14,199 nucleotides of DNA from Desulfobacteraceae bacterium 4572_89 (GCA_002085465.1 NBML01000034.1:1-14199), one strand, 5' to 3'; numbered from the stretch's first letter, positions 6,218-14,167 are shown. Numbers and translations are program-made. The notes: generated from the sequence alone by a model not told the origin.

Positions 6218-7591
6218 ATGATCAGTTCGGAAATCAGGGATCAATTAAATGAGATCCTGGGAAAAGACAGATTACTGGAAAAGCCGGAAGAATTGGCCTG
6301 CTATTCCTATGATGCTTATTTTGAAGAATCAATGCCGGAACTTGTTTTGCTGCCAGTCTCCACTGAAGAAGTCTCAAAAATAATGAAAATCTGCTCGGCC
6401 CATGGGATTCCGGTAACTGCCCGGGGATCTGGCACCAGTGTCTGCGGAGCTTCCATCCCTGCAAAGCACGGCATTGTCCTTTGTTTTTCAAAGATGAACA
6501 AGATAATTGAAACCAATACCCCTGACAGGTATGTGATTGTGCAACCAGGGGTTGTGAATAATGATCTTCAAACGGCTCTTGAGCCTTTTAATTTTTTCTA
6601 TCCTCCTGATCCCGCATCCATGACCGTATCCACCATTGGCGGAAATGTTGCCCAGAATGCAGGTGGACCAAGGTGTTTAAAATATGGGGTGACCGCCGAC
6701 TATATTCTGGGAATGGAAGTGGTTCTTTCCTCGGGTAAAACAATCCGGTTTGGAAGCCGGAATGTGAAAGACGTCACAGGATACAGGCTTTCTGGCCTGT
6801 TTTGCGGATCCGAGGGAACTCTGGGTATTATTACCGAAATTATTCTACGTGTGGTTCCCATGCCCCAGACCATAAAAACAATTCTGGTTACATTTGACAA
6901 TCTTGATAATACTGCCAGGTCCGTGTCTGATATCATCGGGGCTGGAATCCTTCCCTCTGCAATGGAGCTGATGGACAAAATGACCATCAATGCCATTGAA
7001 GATTCTGCTCACCTCGGCCTGCCAATAGAGGCGGAAGGTTCTCTTTTGATAGAAATAGACGGAGTCAAAGAAGCCTGCGAAAAAGAGATGAAAAATATAA
7101 TTGAAAAGGTCAGGGCCAATGGTGCAACCTCCATTCAGGAGGCAAAATCTGAATTGGAAAGGGATCAATTGTGGATAGCCAGAAGGTCAGCCTATGGCGT
7201 GTTTGCCAAACTTTCTCCTGATATTTTTTCAGAAGATATAACGGTTCCTGCCAGCAAAACCCCCTTAATGATCAGAAAAATGGTGGAGATCACCCAACGA
7301 TATGGCCTTAAAGTAGGTGTTCTTGCCCATGCCGGGGATGGCAATATGCACCCCATGATACCTGCAGATAAAAACAATAAGGAAGAATGGGCAAGAATAG
7401 AAAAAGCCTTTGATGAAATTGTAGAAGCAGCCGCTCAAATGAATGGAACCCTGTCTGGAGAGCATGGAATAGGGCTTGCTAAAACCAAGTTTTTACCCCT
7501 TGTAATGAATGAAGATTCCATTGAGTTCATGTCTGTAATTAAAAAAGCAGTAGATCCTGATGGGATACTTAACCCTGGAAAATTTGTGTAG
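6218..7591 (+). CDS. glcD: FAD-linked 2-hydroxyacid dehydrogenase, GlcD / D-lactate dehydrogenase type
   Basis: This FAD-binding oxidoreductase converts a 2-hydroxyacid (D-lactate, glycolate or a relative) to the 2-oxoacid at the cytoplasmic face of the membrane. The PCMH-type FAD domain covers about residues 35-215, with PVTARGSGTSVCGASIP (65-81), GGNVAQNAGGPRCLKYG (141-157) and CGSEGTLGIITE (196-207). The C-terminal domain has HAGDGNMHP (371-379), whose two His usually bind a metal near the substrate, then SGEHGIGLAKTKF (413-425) and LNPGKF at the end. The 457-residue length is normal for GlcD. The glcF-like partner starts 18 bp downstream, giving the two-part enzyme in which electrons pass from FAD to Fe-S clusters. 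The neighbouring racemase favours D-lactate or another chiral hydroxyacid over glycolate, which is achiral. Substrate is inference. Confidence 0.9.
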   Translation: MISSEIRDQLNEILGKDRLLEKPEELACYSYDAYFEESMPELVLLPVSTEEVSKIMKICSAHGIPVTARGSGTSVCGASIPAKHGIVLCFSKMNKIIETNTPDRYVIVQPGVVNNDLQTALEPFNFFYPPDPASMTVSTIGGNVAQNAGGPRCLKYGVTADYILGMEVVLSSGKTIRFGSRNVKDVTGYRLSGLFCGSEGTLGIITEIILRVVPMPQTIKTILVTFDNLDNTARSVSDIIGAGILPSAMELMDKMTINAIEDSAHLGLPIEAEGSLLIEIDGVKEACEKEMKNIIEKVRANGATSIQEAKSELERDQLWIARRSAYGVFAKLSPDIFSEDITVPASKTPLMIRKMVEITQRYGLKVGVLAHAGDGNMHPMIPADKNNKEEWARIEKAFDEIVEAAAQMNGTLSGEHGIGLAKTKFLPLVMNEDSIEFMSVIKKAVDPDGILNPGKFV

Positions 7592-7609
7592 GATGAAAAG
7601 TTATCTGAA

Positions 7610-8929
7610 ATGAAATCCAATCCGATTCAAAATTGTGGAAAATGCGGTTTATGCCTGTCAGTATGTCCTGTTTATAAAGTTCTAAACCAGGAGCATGATT
7701 CTCCAAGGGCCAGGCTGCGATTAATTAAATATCATAAAAACCATGAGCTTTTATCCTCCACTGGGTTAAAGGAAATAATTTCAAAATGCCTGATGTGCGG
7801 AAATTGTACTGCTATCTGTCCTTCCGGGGTTGACCATTATTCTCAATTCATGGAAATGAGAATAAAAATGAGACAAGATGTCGGTGAAAACCAGGCAATC
7901 AAAAGCCTTACTTATCTTCTTGCCAAAGAATACAGGTTAAAAATAGCAACTGGTGTTGCAAAATTCGGGCAAAAGATAATCCCTGAAAATTTCATTGAAA
8001 AATACAATTTAGGAAATATACCCGTAAAAAGGTTCCCCCGGTTAAACAAAAAACCCTTTCGTCAAGCTGTGCCGGAAACTATCCTTCCCGATAAAAATAT
8101 CAAAGGGCCCGATAAAAAAATCAAGGGAATAGTTCTGTACTTTACTGGATGCTCCACAAACTACGCCTTTGATCAAACCGGTTTTTCAACCGTTCAAATA
8201 TTAAAACAGATGGGGTATAAGGTAATTATACCTGAAAAACAGACCTGCTGTGGAATTCCCATGCTTTACCACGGGGCCCGGGACCAGGCCAAAAAAAATG
8301 TTTTAACCAATATTGAATGTCTAAGTAAAATTGAGGGTTTAAGTAAAGATGATATAAAGGCAATTATTGTTGACTGCCCCACCTGCGGAACAGCTCTTAA
8401 AAATGAATACCCCGGTCTTTTAAAGACATTTGGCCAGGACGATTCCACTGCCCTTGAGATCTCTTCAAAGGTCATTGATATTATGTCCTTTGTTTTACAG
8501 GAATCCGGGCAAATTGAATTATCCGGAAGCTCCAACACAATGGAATCGGACAAAGTAAATGTTACCTATCATCTGCCCTGCCACCTGAAAAACAGCATGA
8601 AAGCACCAAACAACACTGAAAAAGTATTAAACAGCATAGATTGGATTGAGTACACAAGAGCCGTTGATGTTGATGAATGCTGTGGGGGTGGAGGCACCTT
8701 TTTTTATGAATATCCTGAAATTTCCAAAAAAATTGTGGATAAAAAAATTGTAAACGCCAAAAACACGGGTGCTCATATCTGGCTGACCGACTGCCCTGTG
8801 TGCAGGATCAATCTGTCAGGAAATTTACAGGAAAAAGACAATATAGTAGTAAAGCATCCTGTTGAAGTTATATGCAATTACAAGCCGGAAAATAACAATG
8901 GGCCAGATAAAGATAAAAATAAAGTATGA
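7610..8929 (+). CDS. glcF: Fe-S electron-transfer subunit, GlcF / CCG-domain type
   Basis: This is the iron-sulfur partner of the FAD subunit, carrying electrons to the quinone pool or another membrane acceptor. The N-terminus has two [4Fe-4S] ferredoxin motifs: Cys9, 12, 15, 19 and Cys60, 63, 66, 70, each ending in CP. Two CCG domains follow. The first has Cys181, CCG at 213-215, and Cys256/Cys259. The second has Cys324, CCG at 357-359, and Cys395/Cys398. These cysteine-rich domains occur in heterodisulfide reductase HdrB, GlcF and LldE. The 439-residue length fits GlcF. The ribosome site is weak, and the stop overlaps the larA start (ATGA), so expression is probably coupled to glcD. The last 15 residues are charged and low in complexity. 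All expected cysteines are present, so it should be functional. Confidence 0.9.
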   Translation: MKSNPIQNCGKCGLCLSVCPVYKVLNQEHDSPRARLRLIKYHKNHELLSSTGLKEIISKCLMCGNCTAICPSGVDHYSQFMEMRIKMRQDVGENQAIKSLTYLLAKEYRLKIATGVAKFGQKIIPENFIEKYNLGNIPVKRFPRLNKKPFRQAVPETILPDKNIKGPDKKIKGIVLYFTGCSTNYAFDQTGFSTVQILKQMGYKVIIPEKQTCCGIPMLYHGARDQAKKNVLTNIECLSKIEGLSKDDIKAIIVDCPTCGTALKNEYPGLLKTFGQDDSTALEISSKVIDIMSFVLQESGQIELSGSSNTMESDKVNVTYHLPCHLKNSMKAPNNTEKVLNSIDWIEYTRAVDVDECCGGGGTFFYEYPEISKKIVDKKIVNAKNTGAHIWLTDCPVCRINLSGNLQEKDNIVVKHPVEVICNYKPENNNGPDKDKNKV

Positions 8930-10191
8930 AAATAAAATTGGAAAAAGGCAGAGGTTCCATTGATATATCCATTCCTGAAAACAGAATAATTGATATTCTC
9001 ATGGGAAAAGATATCCAGGATTTAAGCCATGGACAGATTAAAAATAAAATCTCTAAAGGCATAAAACAATATCTTCCTTCAGATATACAAAACAAAAAAA
9101 TTGTTATAATTATTCCCGATGATACAAGGCTGTGGGCCAGGGGGAATATTTTTGTTCCCATAATTGTCAAAACTCTTCTGGACCAGGGTATCCCAGAAAA
9201 ATCACTGAAAATCATCATTGCCCTGGGAACCCATGGAGATATGGAGCAGGAACAATTCTCAGCCCTTGTTGGGGCCTCTATTGCCAATAAAATTGAAATT
9301 CTTAATTCTGCAAATCAAGACCAAGACCGCCTTGTTGATCTTGGCCTGACCCATAAAAACACCCGGCTTTATATTACAAAGGAAGCATGGGATGCAGATC
9401 ATATAATTATTTTCGGAGGTATACTTCACCATTTGATAGCAGGGTTTGGCGGCGGCAGAAAATATATTCTGCCTGGAATTGCAGGCTATACTTCCATCCA
9501 GCAGAACCATTCCCTGGCATTTTTAAAAAATGGCAGCCCCCACCCCATGGTGAGACAGGCACAGCTTCTGGGGAATCCTGTAAATGAGGATATGGAGGAT
9601 GGTGCATCCATGTTTTTCAAAAACAAAACCTCCTCCTATGTAGCGGTTGCTGCCAATGGGACCGGAAATATTTTTTATGCAGAGGTGGGACCTGTCAATG
9701 AAACATTTATGGATGGATGTAAAAAACTGAACCATGCCTGTTGTGCAGATATTTCCCAAAAGGGCGATTTTGCCTTGATTTCAGCAGGAGGCCACAGGAC
9801 AGACAAGCAGCTTTACCAGGCCACCAAGGCTCTTTTCAATGCAGTAAATGCGGTAAAGGAAAATGGACGGATCCTTTTCGTGGCCCAGGCAGGGGAAGGA
9901 ATTGGGAATAAAAATTTTGGAGAAGCTTTGAAAAAATACAAACATACTCCTGAAATTTTAGGTGAAAAACTGGGAAAATCATTTGATATGCCTTCCTATG
10001 TTGCTTTCAGGGTGATTGATCTCCTAAAAAGGTTTGAAGTAACCCTTGTTTCAAATTTTTCAAAAACCCTTACCCTGGAACTGGGATTTAAATATGCTGA
10101 CAATATTGATATTTATCTTGAAAGCCTTAAAGGGAAAGGATATATCATACCCTTTTCGGAGAATATTCTGCCTGTTCTGAATGAATCCTGA
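8926..10191 (+). CDS. larA: LarA-family nickel-pincer 2-hydroxyacid racemase
   Basis: LarA enzymes interconvert D and L forms of lactate or related 2-hydroxyacids using a nickel-pincer nucleotide bound to a lysine. The family pattern is clear: DDTR (65-68), ALGTHGD with His103, HHLIAGFGGGRKYILPGIAG (168-187) with His169 and the cofactor lysine Lys179, and NHS with His195. These match His108, His174, Lys184 and His200 of the Lactobacillus enzyme at a constant offset of five. LYQATKAL supplies Gln298 and Lys301, also at the family spacing. The loop before it reads GGHRTD where GGxPxD is usual, which may reflect another substrate. Its 421 residues are typical. It overlaps glcF by 4 nt and lacks a clear ribosome site, so it is translationally coupled. 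Cofactor genes (larB, larC, larE) are not in the window. The family is known to include racemases for malate, 2-hydroxyglutarate, phenyllactate and other acids, so lactate is not proven. Confidence 0.88.
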   Translation: MKIKLEKGRGSIDISIPENRIIDILMGKDIQDLSHGQIKNKISKGIKQYLPSDIQNKKIVIIIPDDTRLWARGNIFVPIIVKTLLDQGIPEKSLKIIIALGTHGDMEQEQFSALVGASIANKIEILNSANQDQDRLVDLGLTHKNTRLYITKEAWDADHIIIFGGILHHLIAGFGGGRKYILPGIAGYTSIQQNHSLAFLKNGSPHPMVRQAQLLGNPVNEDMEDGASMFFKNKTSSYVAVAANGTGNIFYAEVGPVNETFMDGCKKLNHACCADISQKGDFALISAGGHRTDKQLYQATKALFNAVNAVKENGRILFVAQAGEGIGNKNFGEALKKYKHTPEILGEKLGKSFDMPSYVAFRVIDLLKRFEVTLVSNFSKTLTLELGFKYADNIDIYLESLKGKGYIIPFSENILPVLNES

Positions 10192-10253
10192 TCTGGATTG
10201 ATATTAATTTGGATGAATACTAATTTGGATGAATTCCAATTTGGATGAATTCA
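10190..10253 (+). repeat. Tandem 16-bp repeats upstream of the second TRAP operon
   Basis: Three near-identical copies of AATTTGGATGAATnCn start at 10206, 10222 and 10238, an exact 16-bp period. A degenerate fourth copy (GATCTGGATTGATATT, 10190-10205) overlaps the end of larA. They lie 80-140 bp before dctP. A possible promoter pair lies within them: TTGATA at 10198-10203, then 17 bp, then TAATTT at 10221-10226. They may be binding sites for a regulator or a slippage-made duplication. Confidence 0.75.
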
Positions 10254-10294
10254 ATAGGCAGTATTCCTTATAAGCGTTAAACGTATAGGCAGTA
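10254..10294 (+). promoter_or_regulatory. Direct repeats flanking a small palindrome before dctP
   Basis: ATAGGCAGTA occurs twice (10254-10263 and 10285-10294), 31 bp apart or about three helical turns. Between the copies lies CGTTAAACG (10275-10283), a palindrome around a central A, and a TTATAA box. Same-face spacing suggests a protein-binding site controlling the TRAP genes. The XRE-cupin regulator encoded downstream is a candidate; that link is inference. Confidence 0.4.
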
Positions 10295-10331
10295 AGTTTT
10301 ATTTACCCCGAATTACCTTACAGGAGGCACC

Positions 10332-11417
10332 ATGGAAAGACGAACTTTTTTAAAGAAAGCAGGCGTTGGAACGGCAGCAGCAGCAACAGCAATTACTGTT
10401 GGAGCACCAGCAGTTATGGCATCTACAAAAAAAATAAAATGGACAGCCACATCCTTCTGGAACCCGAAAGTAAGAATCCTGTATGATACGATAAAAGAAT
10501 TTTGCAAGAATGTAAAAGAAATGACCGACGGCCAGTTTGAAATCAAACTCTATGGCGGCGGAGAACTGGTCCCCCCACCGGGTGCATTTGATGCCGTATC
10601 CAAGGGAACAGTCCAGATGGGTACAGGATCTCCCTACTTCTGGGCTGGCAAATCAACCGCGTTTAACTGGTTTGGCTCCATCCCCTTTGGAATGAATGCC
10701 CAGTCCATCAATTCCTGGTTCTATGCAGGCAATGGCCAGGAATTGATGAATGAATTGTATGACCGGTTTGATCTTGTCCCCAGGATTGTTGGAAACTCAG
10801 GAATGCAGATGGGGGGCTGGTATGCCAAAAAAATCAACTCTCTGGAAGATTTCAAGGGATTGAAAATGAGGATCGGAAGCATTGCCGGCAAAGTGCTTTC
10901 CAAAGTTGGGGTCACAACCGTGTTCATACCGCCCGGAGAAATTTTTCCAGCCCTGGAAAGAGGGGTGGTGGATGCGGCTGAATTTGTTGGACCAGTCCAT
11001 GATATATTGCTGGGACTATATAAGGTTGCCAAATACTACTATACTCCAGGATGGCATGAACAAGGCCCTACACTGGATGTTTTCTTCAACAAAAAAGCCT
11101 ACAATGAACTGCCGGAACATTTCCAGCGGGTTCTTGATATTGCGGCCGCTGATATTAACATCAGAACCCTTGCTGCATTTGACGCCCAAAGCGGTGCTGC
11201 CCTGGACACACTGGTGAAAGAACACAACGTGGATGTACAGGTCTATCCCGAAGATGTTCTGAAAAAATTAAAGACCATATCCAGAGAAGTCATTGAAGAA
11301 GAAGCCAATAAAGATCCCTTTGCCTTGAAAGTCCATGAGGATTATAAGGCATTCCAGGCAAAAACAGCTGTCTGGGGAAAAATGTCTGAAAAAGTTTATT
11401 GGAATACAATGGCTTAA
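10332..11417 (+). CDS. dctP: TRAP substrate-binding protein, Tat-exported, TakP-like (second TRAP system)
   Basis: This periplasmic binding protein delivers an organic acid to the second TRAP permease. The first 31 residues form a twin-arginine signal, RRTFLKK followed by an Ala-rich core and an AVMAS end, so it is probably exported folded. It belongs to the TakP-like branch, which binds 2-oxoacids or hydroxyacids together with a metal ion. Signs are GGELVPPPGAFDAVSKGTVQMG (76-97), MQMGGWY (158-164), LKMRIGSIAGKVL with Arg180, EIFPALERGVVDAAEFVGP (203-221) with Glu217, and YYYTPGWHEQGPTLD (235-249). As I recall, TakP has Trp after the metal Glu; here it is Phe218. The 361-residue length fits. 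AGGAGG precedes the start. It begins 140 bp after larA and 3 bp before dctQ, so it probably supplies the hydroxyacid for LarA and GlcDF. The ligand is inferred. Confidence 0.92.
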   Translation: MERRTFLKKAGVGTAAAATAITVGAPAVMASTKKIKWTATSFWNPKVRILYDTIKEFCKNVKEMTDGQFEIKLYGGGELVPPPGAFDAVSKGTVQMGTGSPYFWAGKSTAFNWFGSIPFGMNAQSINSWFYAGNGQELMNELYDRFDLVPRIVGNSGMQMGGWYAKKINSLEDFKGLKMRIGSIAGKVLSKVGVTTVFIPPGEIFPALERGVVDAAEFVGPVHDILLGLYKVAKYYYTPGWHEQGPTLDVFFNKKAYNELPEHFQRVLDIAAADINIRTLAAFDAQSGAALDTLVKEHNVDVQVYPEDVLKKLKTISREVIEEEANKDPFALKVHEDYKAFQAKTAVWGKMSEKVYWNTMA

Positions 11418-11420
11418 TTC

Positions 11421-11972
11421 ATGGAATCAGTTAAAAAAGCAGTTATTTTCTGTGACCGCATCAATGAATGGATCGGCAGCTTTATTGTTGCACCTGCAGT
11501 AATTTTATTCATTCTGGTCATTTTCGGGAATGTGATTCTGCGCTATGTTTTCAATACCAGTTTTGTGTTCATGGCTGAGCTTGAATGGCATATATTTGCT
11601 TTTATTTTCCTGATTGGAGCAGGGTATACCCTGCTCCATGACGGACATGTACGGGTGGATATTTTTTATTCAATCATGGACAGGAAAAAACAGGCATTCA
11701 TAAATGTCCTGGGGGTTCTTATATTTTTAATACCCTCATGCTATTTTGTCCTGACCACAACCATACCCTGGGTTATTGTCTCCTATAAAATAGGAGAAAT
11801 TTCCATTGATCCCGGTGGAATTCCCGCACGGTTTTTATTAAAGGCAACCTTGCCAATTGGCTATTTTCTGATGTTAATCCAAGGTATCCTGCTGCTCATT
11901 AAAAGCTCTTTCATCCTCCTGGGAAACCCCATTGAAAATTCAGATTCCCAGGGGGGCAAAAATCAGACATAA
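11421..11972 (+). CDS. dctQ: TRAP transporter small permease DctQ (second TRAP system)
   Basis: This is a 183-residue small membrane subunit. It shows about four hydrophobic segments, the conserved NVILRYVFNTSFVFMAELEW (37-56), a GAGYTLLHDGHVRVDIFYS stretch (66-84), and RFLLKATLPIGYFLMLIQG near the end. This longer DctQ form commonly accompanies TakP-like binding proteins. The hydrophilic tail after about residue 170 is unusual but short. It starts three bases after the dctP stop with no clear ribosome site, suggesting coupling to dctP. A 103-bp gap separates it from dctM, which is wide for a TRAP operon. Confidence 0.9.
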   Translation: MESVKKAVIFCDRINEWIGSFIVAPAVILFILVIFGNVILRYVFNTSFVFMAELEWHIFAFIFLIGAGYTLLHDGHVRVDIFYSIMDRKKQAFINVLGVLIFLIPSCYFVLTTTIPWVIVSYKIGEISIDPGGIPARFLLKATLPIGYFLMLIQGILLLIKSSFILLGNPIENSDSQGGKNQT

Positions 11973-12003
11973 TAACTTTGGATATAATCAGATTTGCCTT
12001 TAG

Positions 12004-12015
12004 CCCATGCATGGG
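12004..12015. repeat. Perfect 12-bp palindrome in the dctQ-dctM gap
   Basis: CCCATGCATGGG is fully self-complementary and sits in the middle of the 103-bp gap between dctQ and dctM, a place where TRAP genes usually abut. It may be an operator or a pause signal, but a palindrome of this size can also arise by chance. Confidence 0.35.
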
Positions 12016-12075
12016 TCAATTAGATTTAATCAAAACCGAACCGAATCATAATGGAAACTTTGACTGGAATATGAA

Positions 12076-13419
12076 ATGCTGATTGATTATCTGCCCTTCT
12101 GGATTGCCGACTATCTGGCTGCCTGGCTTTTTCTGGCATTGACCATTGCCCTGATGGGAGGATTCCCCGTCACCTTTACCATGATGGGGGTTTCCTTCCT
12201 TTTTGGACTTATAGGCCTGAGCCCTGTTTTTTTTGAATTACTGCCCCTGCGCATGTGGGGAATAATGAGCAACACCATGTTAATGGCTGTTCCCCTATTT
12301 GTTTTCATGGGACTTGCCCTGGAAAGATCCGGTCTGGCAAGGGAATTGCTGGAAACCATGGAAGAACTTTTCCAGAATGTCCGAGGCGGCCTGGCCATTT
12401 CAGTGGTGGTGGTGGGTGCTTTACTGGGTGCATCCACAGGCATTGTCGGGGCAACAGTTGTTACTATGGGCCTAATGTCTTTGCCCATCATGCTCAAGTA
12501 TAACTATTCAAAATCTTTTTCTTCCGGAGTGGTTGCAGCCTCAGGAACATTGGGTCAGATTATTCCGCCCAGCATTGTTTTACTGCTTCTGGGGCCTGTG
12601 ATGGAGGTGCCCATTGGAGATATGTTTATTGGCGCTGTGATACCGGGAATAATTCTGGTCGGCCTGTATTGCGCTTTCATCTGGCTGTCTTCATTTTTTG
12701 GAACTAAGCATGTTCCAGCACCCCGGGAAAAAGGTCCTGTGTTTGACAGGGTCTTTATCTTGAAAATCTTCAAAGCCCTTCTACCTCCCCTGTTTTTAAT
12801 TATTGCCGTGCTTGGCTCCATCTTTGCCGGCATTGCCACGCCCACGGAATCAGGTGCCATGGGAGCTGTTGGTTCTGTTATCCTCACTGCCATAAATGGA
12901 AAACTTTCCTTTAGATTATTGCATGATGTTGCCAAAGCAACCATTCGAATGACCTGCATGGTTTTTATCATCATCATGGGGGCCACCTGTTTTGCCCTGG
13001 TTTTCAGAGGCCTTGGGGGGGATGATCTTCTCCGGGAATTCATCGCCAGCATGAACCTGAGCGGATGGCAGCTTGTGACCATGGTTATGATCTTTATTTT
13101 TATCCTTGGTTTTTTTCTTGATTTCATTGAAATCACCTTTATTCATATTCCCATCATAGCCCCCATTGTGGTTGAATACGGGTATGATCCCCTGTGGTTC
13201 GGCATCATGTTTGCCGTGAACCTGCAAACCTCCTTCATGACACCCCCCTTTGGACCTTCCCTGTTCTATCTGAAAGGGGTCTGCCCGCCTGAAATCAAAA
13301 CCATTGATGTGTATAAGGGAATTATCCCCTTTGTTTTTCTCCAGATAATTGGGCTGATCATTATTGCCATCTGGCCATGCCTTGTAACCTGGCTGCCTGG
13401 AGTTGTTTATGGTAATTAG
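12076..13419 (+). CDS. dctM: TRAP transporter large permease DctM (second TRAP system)
   Basis: This 447-residue inner-membrane transport subunit is driven by an ion gradient. It is hydrophobic throughout, with about 12 membrane segments. It has the DctM motifs AASGTLGQIIPPS (154-166), ATPTESGAMGAVG (254-266) and LQTSFMTPPFGPSLFYLKG (383-401). The last motif, together with the longer length, places it in the branch that works with TakP-like binding proteins, unlike the shorter DctM at 717-1997. An in-frame stop at 12061 rules out a much longer N-terminus. The ribosome site is poor. The regulator gene follows after 23 bp, so the two are probably co-transcribed. Confidence 0.95.
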   Translation: MLIDYLPFWIADYLAAWLFLALTIALMGGFPVTFTMMGVSFLFGLIGLSPVFFELLPLRMWGIMSNTMLMAVPLFVFMGLALERSGLARELLETMEELFQNVRGGLAISVVVVGALLGASTGIVGATVVTMGLMSLPIMLKYNYSKSFSSGVVAASGTLGQIIPPSIVLLLLGPVMEVPIGDMFIGAVIPGIILVGLYCAFIWLSSFFGTKHVPAPREKGPVFDRVFILKIFKALLPPLFLIIAVLGSIFAGIATPTESGAMGAVGSVILTAINGKLSFRLLHDVAKATIRMTCMVFIIIMGATCFALVFRGLGGDDLLREFIASMNLSGWQLVTMVMIFIFILGFFLDFIEITFIHIPIIAPIVVEYGYDPLWFGIMFAVNLQTSFMTPPFGPSLFYLKGVCPPEIKTIDVYKGIIPFVFLQIIGLIIIAIWPCLVTWLPGVVYGN

Positions 13420-13442
13420 AAGTTTGGCAAAAGGATACTTTT

Positions 13443-14015
13443 ATGGATGAAAAAATAATTTGCCAGAACATAAAAAATCTTCGGAAATCAAACCATCTTA
13501 CCCTGGATCAACTTGCCGAAATGACCGGCCTCACAAAAGGATACCTGTCAAAGGTTGAACGATCTGAAAAAGCTCCGCCCTACTCCACCTTAAATAAAAT
13601 TGCCGCTGCCCTGGAGATTGAGGTGACAAGTCTCCTTAAAAAAAACATCGACCCGCTTCAAGACCCGAGAATATGTTTCCAGAAAAAAAATGAAGGGAAA
13701 CTGATCAAAGCAACCACCCGGCTTTCAGGCTATGACTATGAAGTCCTGGGTGCAGGCAAACAAGGCAAAAACATGGAACCCTTTATTATACATGCTCCTT
13801 TTGGCATTAAAAAAATGTATACCCATGAGGGGGAAGAATTCATCTATGTTCTTGAAGGAACCCTTGAATTTATCTATGGTGAGAAAAAAATCATCATGGA
13901 ACCAGGCGACAATGTCTATTTTGATTCCTGTGTTCCCCATGGGGGAAGAAGCCTTGGAGATGAAAAAGCCAAGCTCATGGTCACTATATTCTTTTATAAA
14001 AGGAACCGTCAATAA
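13443..14015 (+). CDS. XRE-family regulator with C-terminal cupin sensor domain
   Basis: This is a cytoplasmic transcription regulator. Residues 6-64 are an XRE helix-turn-helix (LRKSNHLTLDQLAEMTGLTKGYLSKVER, with recognition helix around 29-39). Residues 105-186 are a cupin barrel: YTHEGEEFIYVLEGTLEF (126-143) with His128 and Glu132 as probable metal or ligand contacts, and PGDNVYFDSCVPHG (154-167) with His166. The 190-residue length is standard for this class, in which a small molecule held by the cupin changes DNA binding. It lies 23 bp after dctM with a good ribosome site (AAAAGGA), so it is likely the local regulator of the TRAP and hydroxyacid genes. Whether it represses or activates cannot be told. 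Candidate sites are the repeats at 10190-10294 and the palindrome at 12004-12015. Confidence 0.9.
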   Translation: MDEKIICQNIKNLRKSNHLTLDQLAEMTGLTKGYLSKVERSEKAPPYSTLNKIAAALEIEVTSLLKKNIDPLQDPRICFQKKNEGKLIKATTRLSGYDYEVLGAGKQGKNMEPFIIHAPFGIKKMYTHEGEEFIYVLEGTLEFIYGEKKIIMEPGDNVYFDSCVPHGGRSLGDEKAKLMVTIFFYKRNRQ

Positions 14016-14017
14016 TC

Positions 14018-14056
14018 TATCCAGCTGAACATTTAAGAATAATTAGGTATCCAGCT
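14018..14056 (+). repeat. Short direct repeat after the regulator gene
   Basis: TATCCAGCT occurs at 14018-14026 and again at 14048-14056, a 30-bp repeat distance. No gene or convincing terminator is seen between 14016 and the window end. The copies are short and may be chance. Confidence 0.3.
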
Positions 14057-14152
14057 TAAGTCACAGATCGGTTTTTTCAGTACCTTTATAGCTTAACAGA
14101 TAAATATTATACATGGCCATAATAATCAGGGTGTACAGCACTTGAATAGGCT

Positions 14153-14167
14153 AACTCTAATAGAGTT
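14153..14167. promoter_or_regulatory. 15-bp palindrome near the right edge
   Basis: AACTCTA and TAGAGTT face each other around one central A. Its symmetry and its place in non-coding DNA suggest an operator for a gene beyond the window, but nothing else supports this. Confidence 0.3.

Noticed and set aside
10190..10253. CRISPR array interpretation of the short repeats
   Set aside because: The units are contiguous 16-mers without spacers and no cas gene is present.
12555..13136. 193-residue open frame on the minus strand
   Set aside because: It is the antisense shadow of the well-supported dctM. Its composition mirrors reversed membrane-protein codons.
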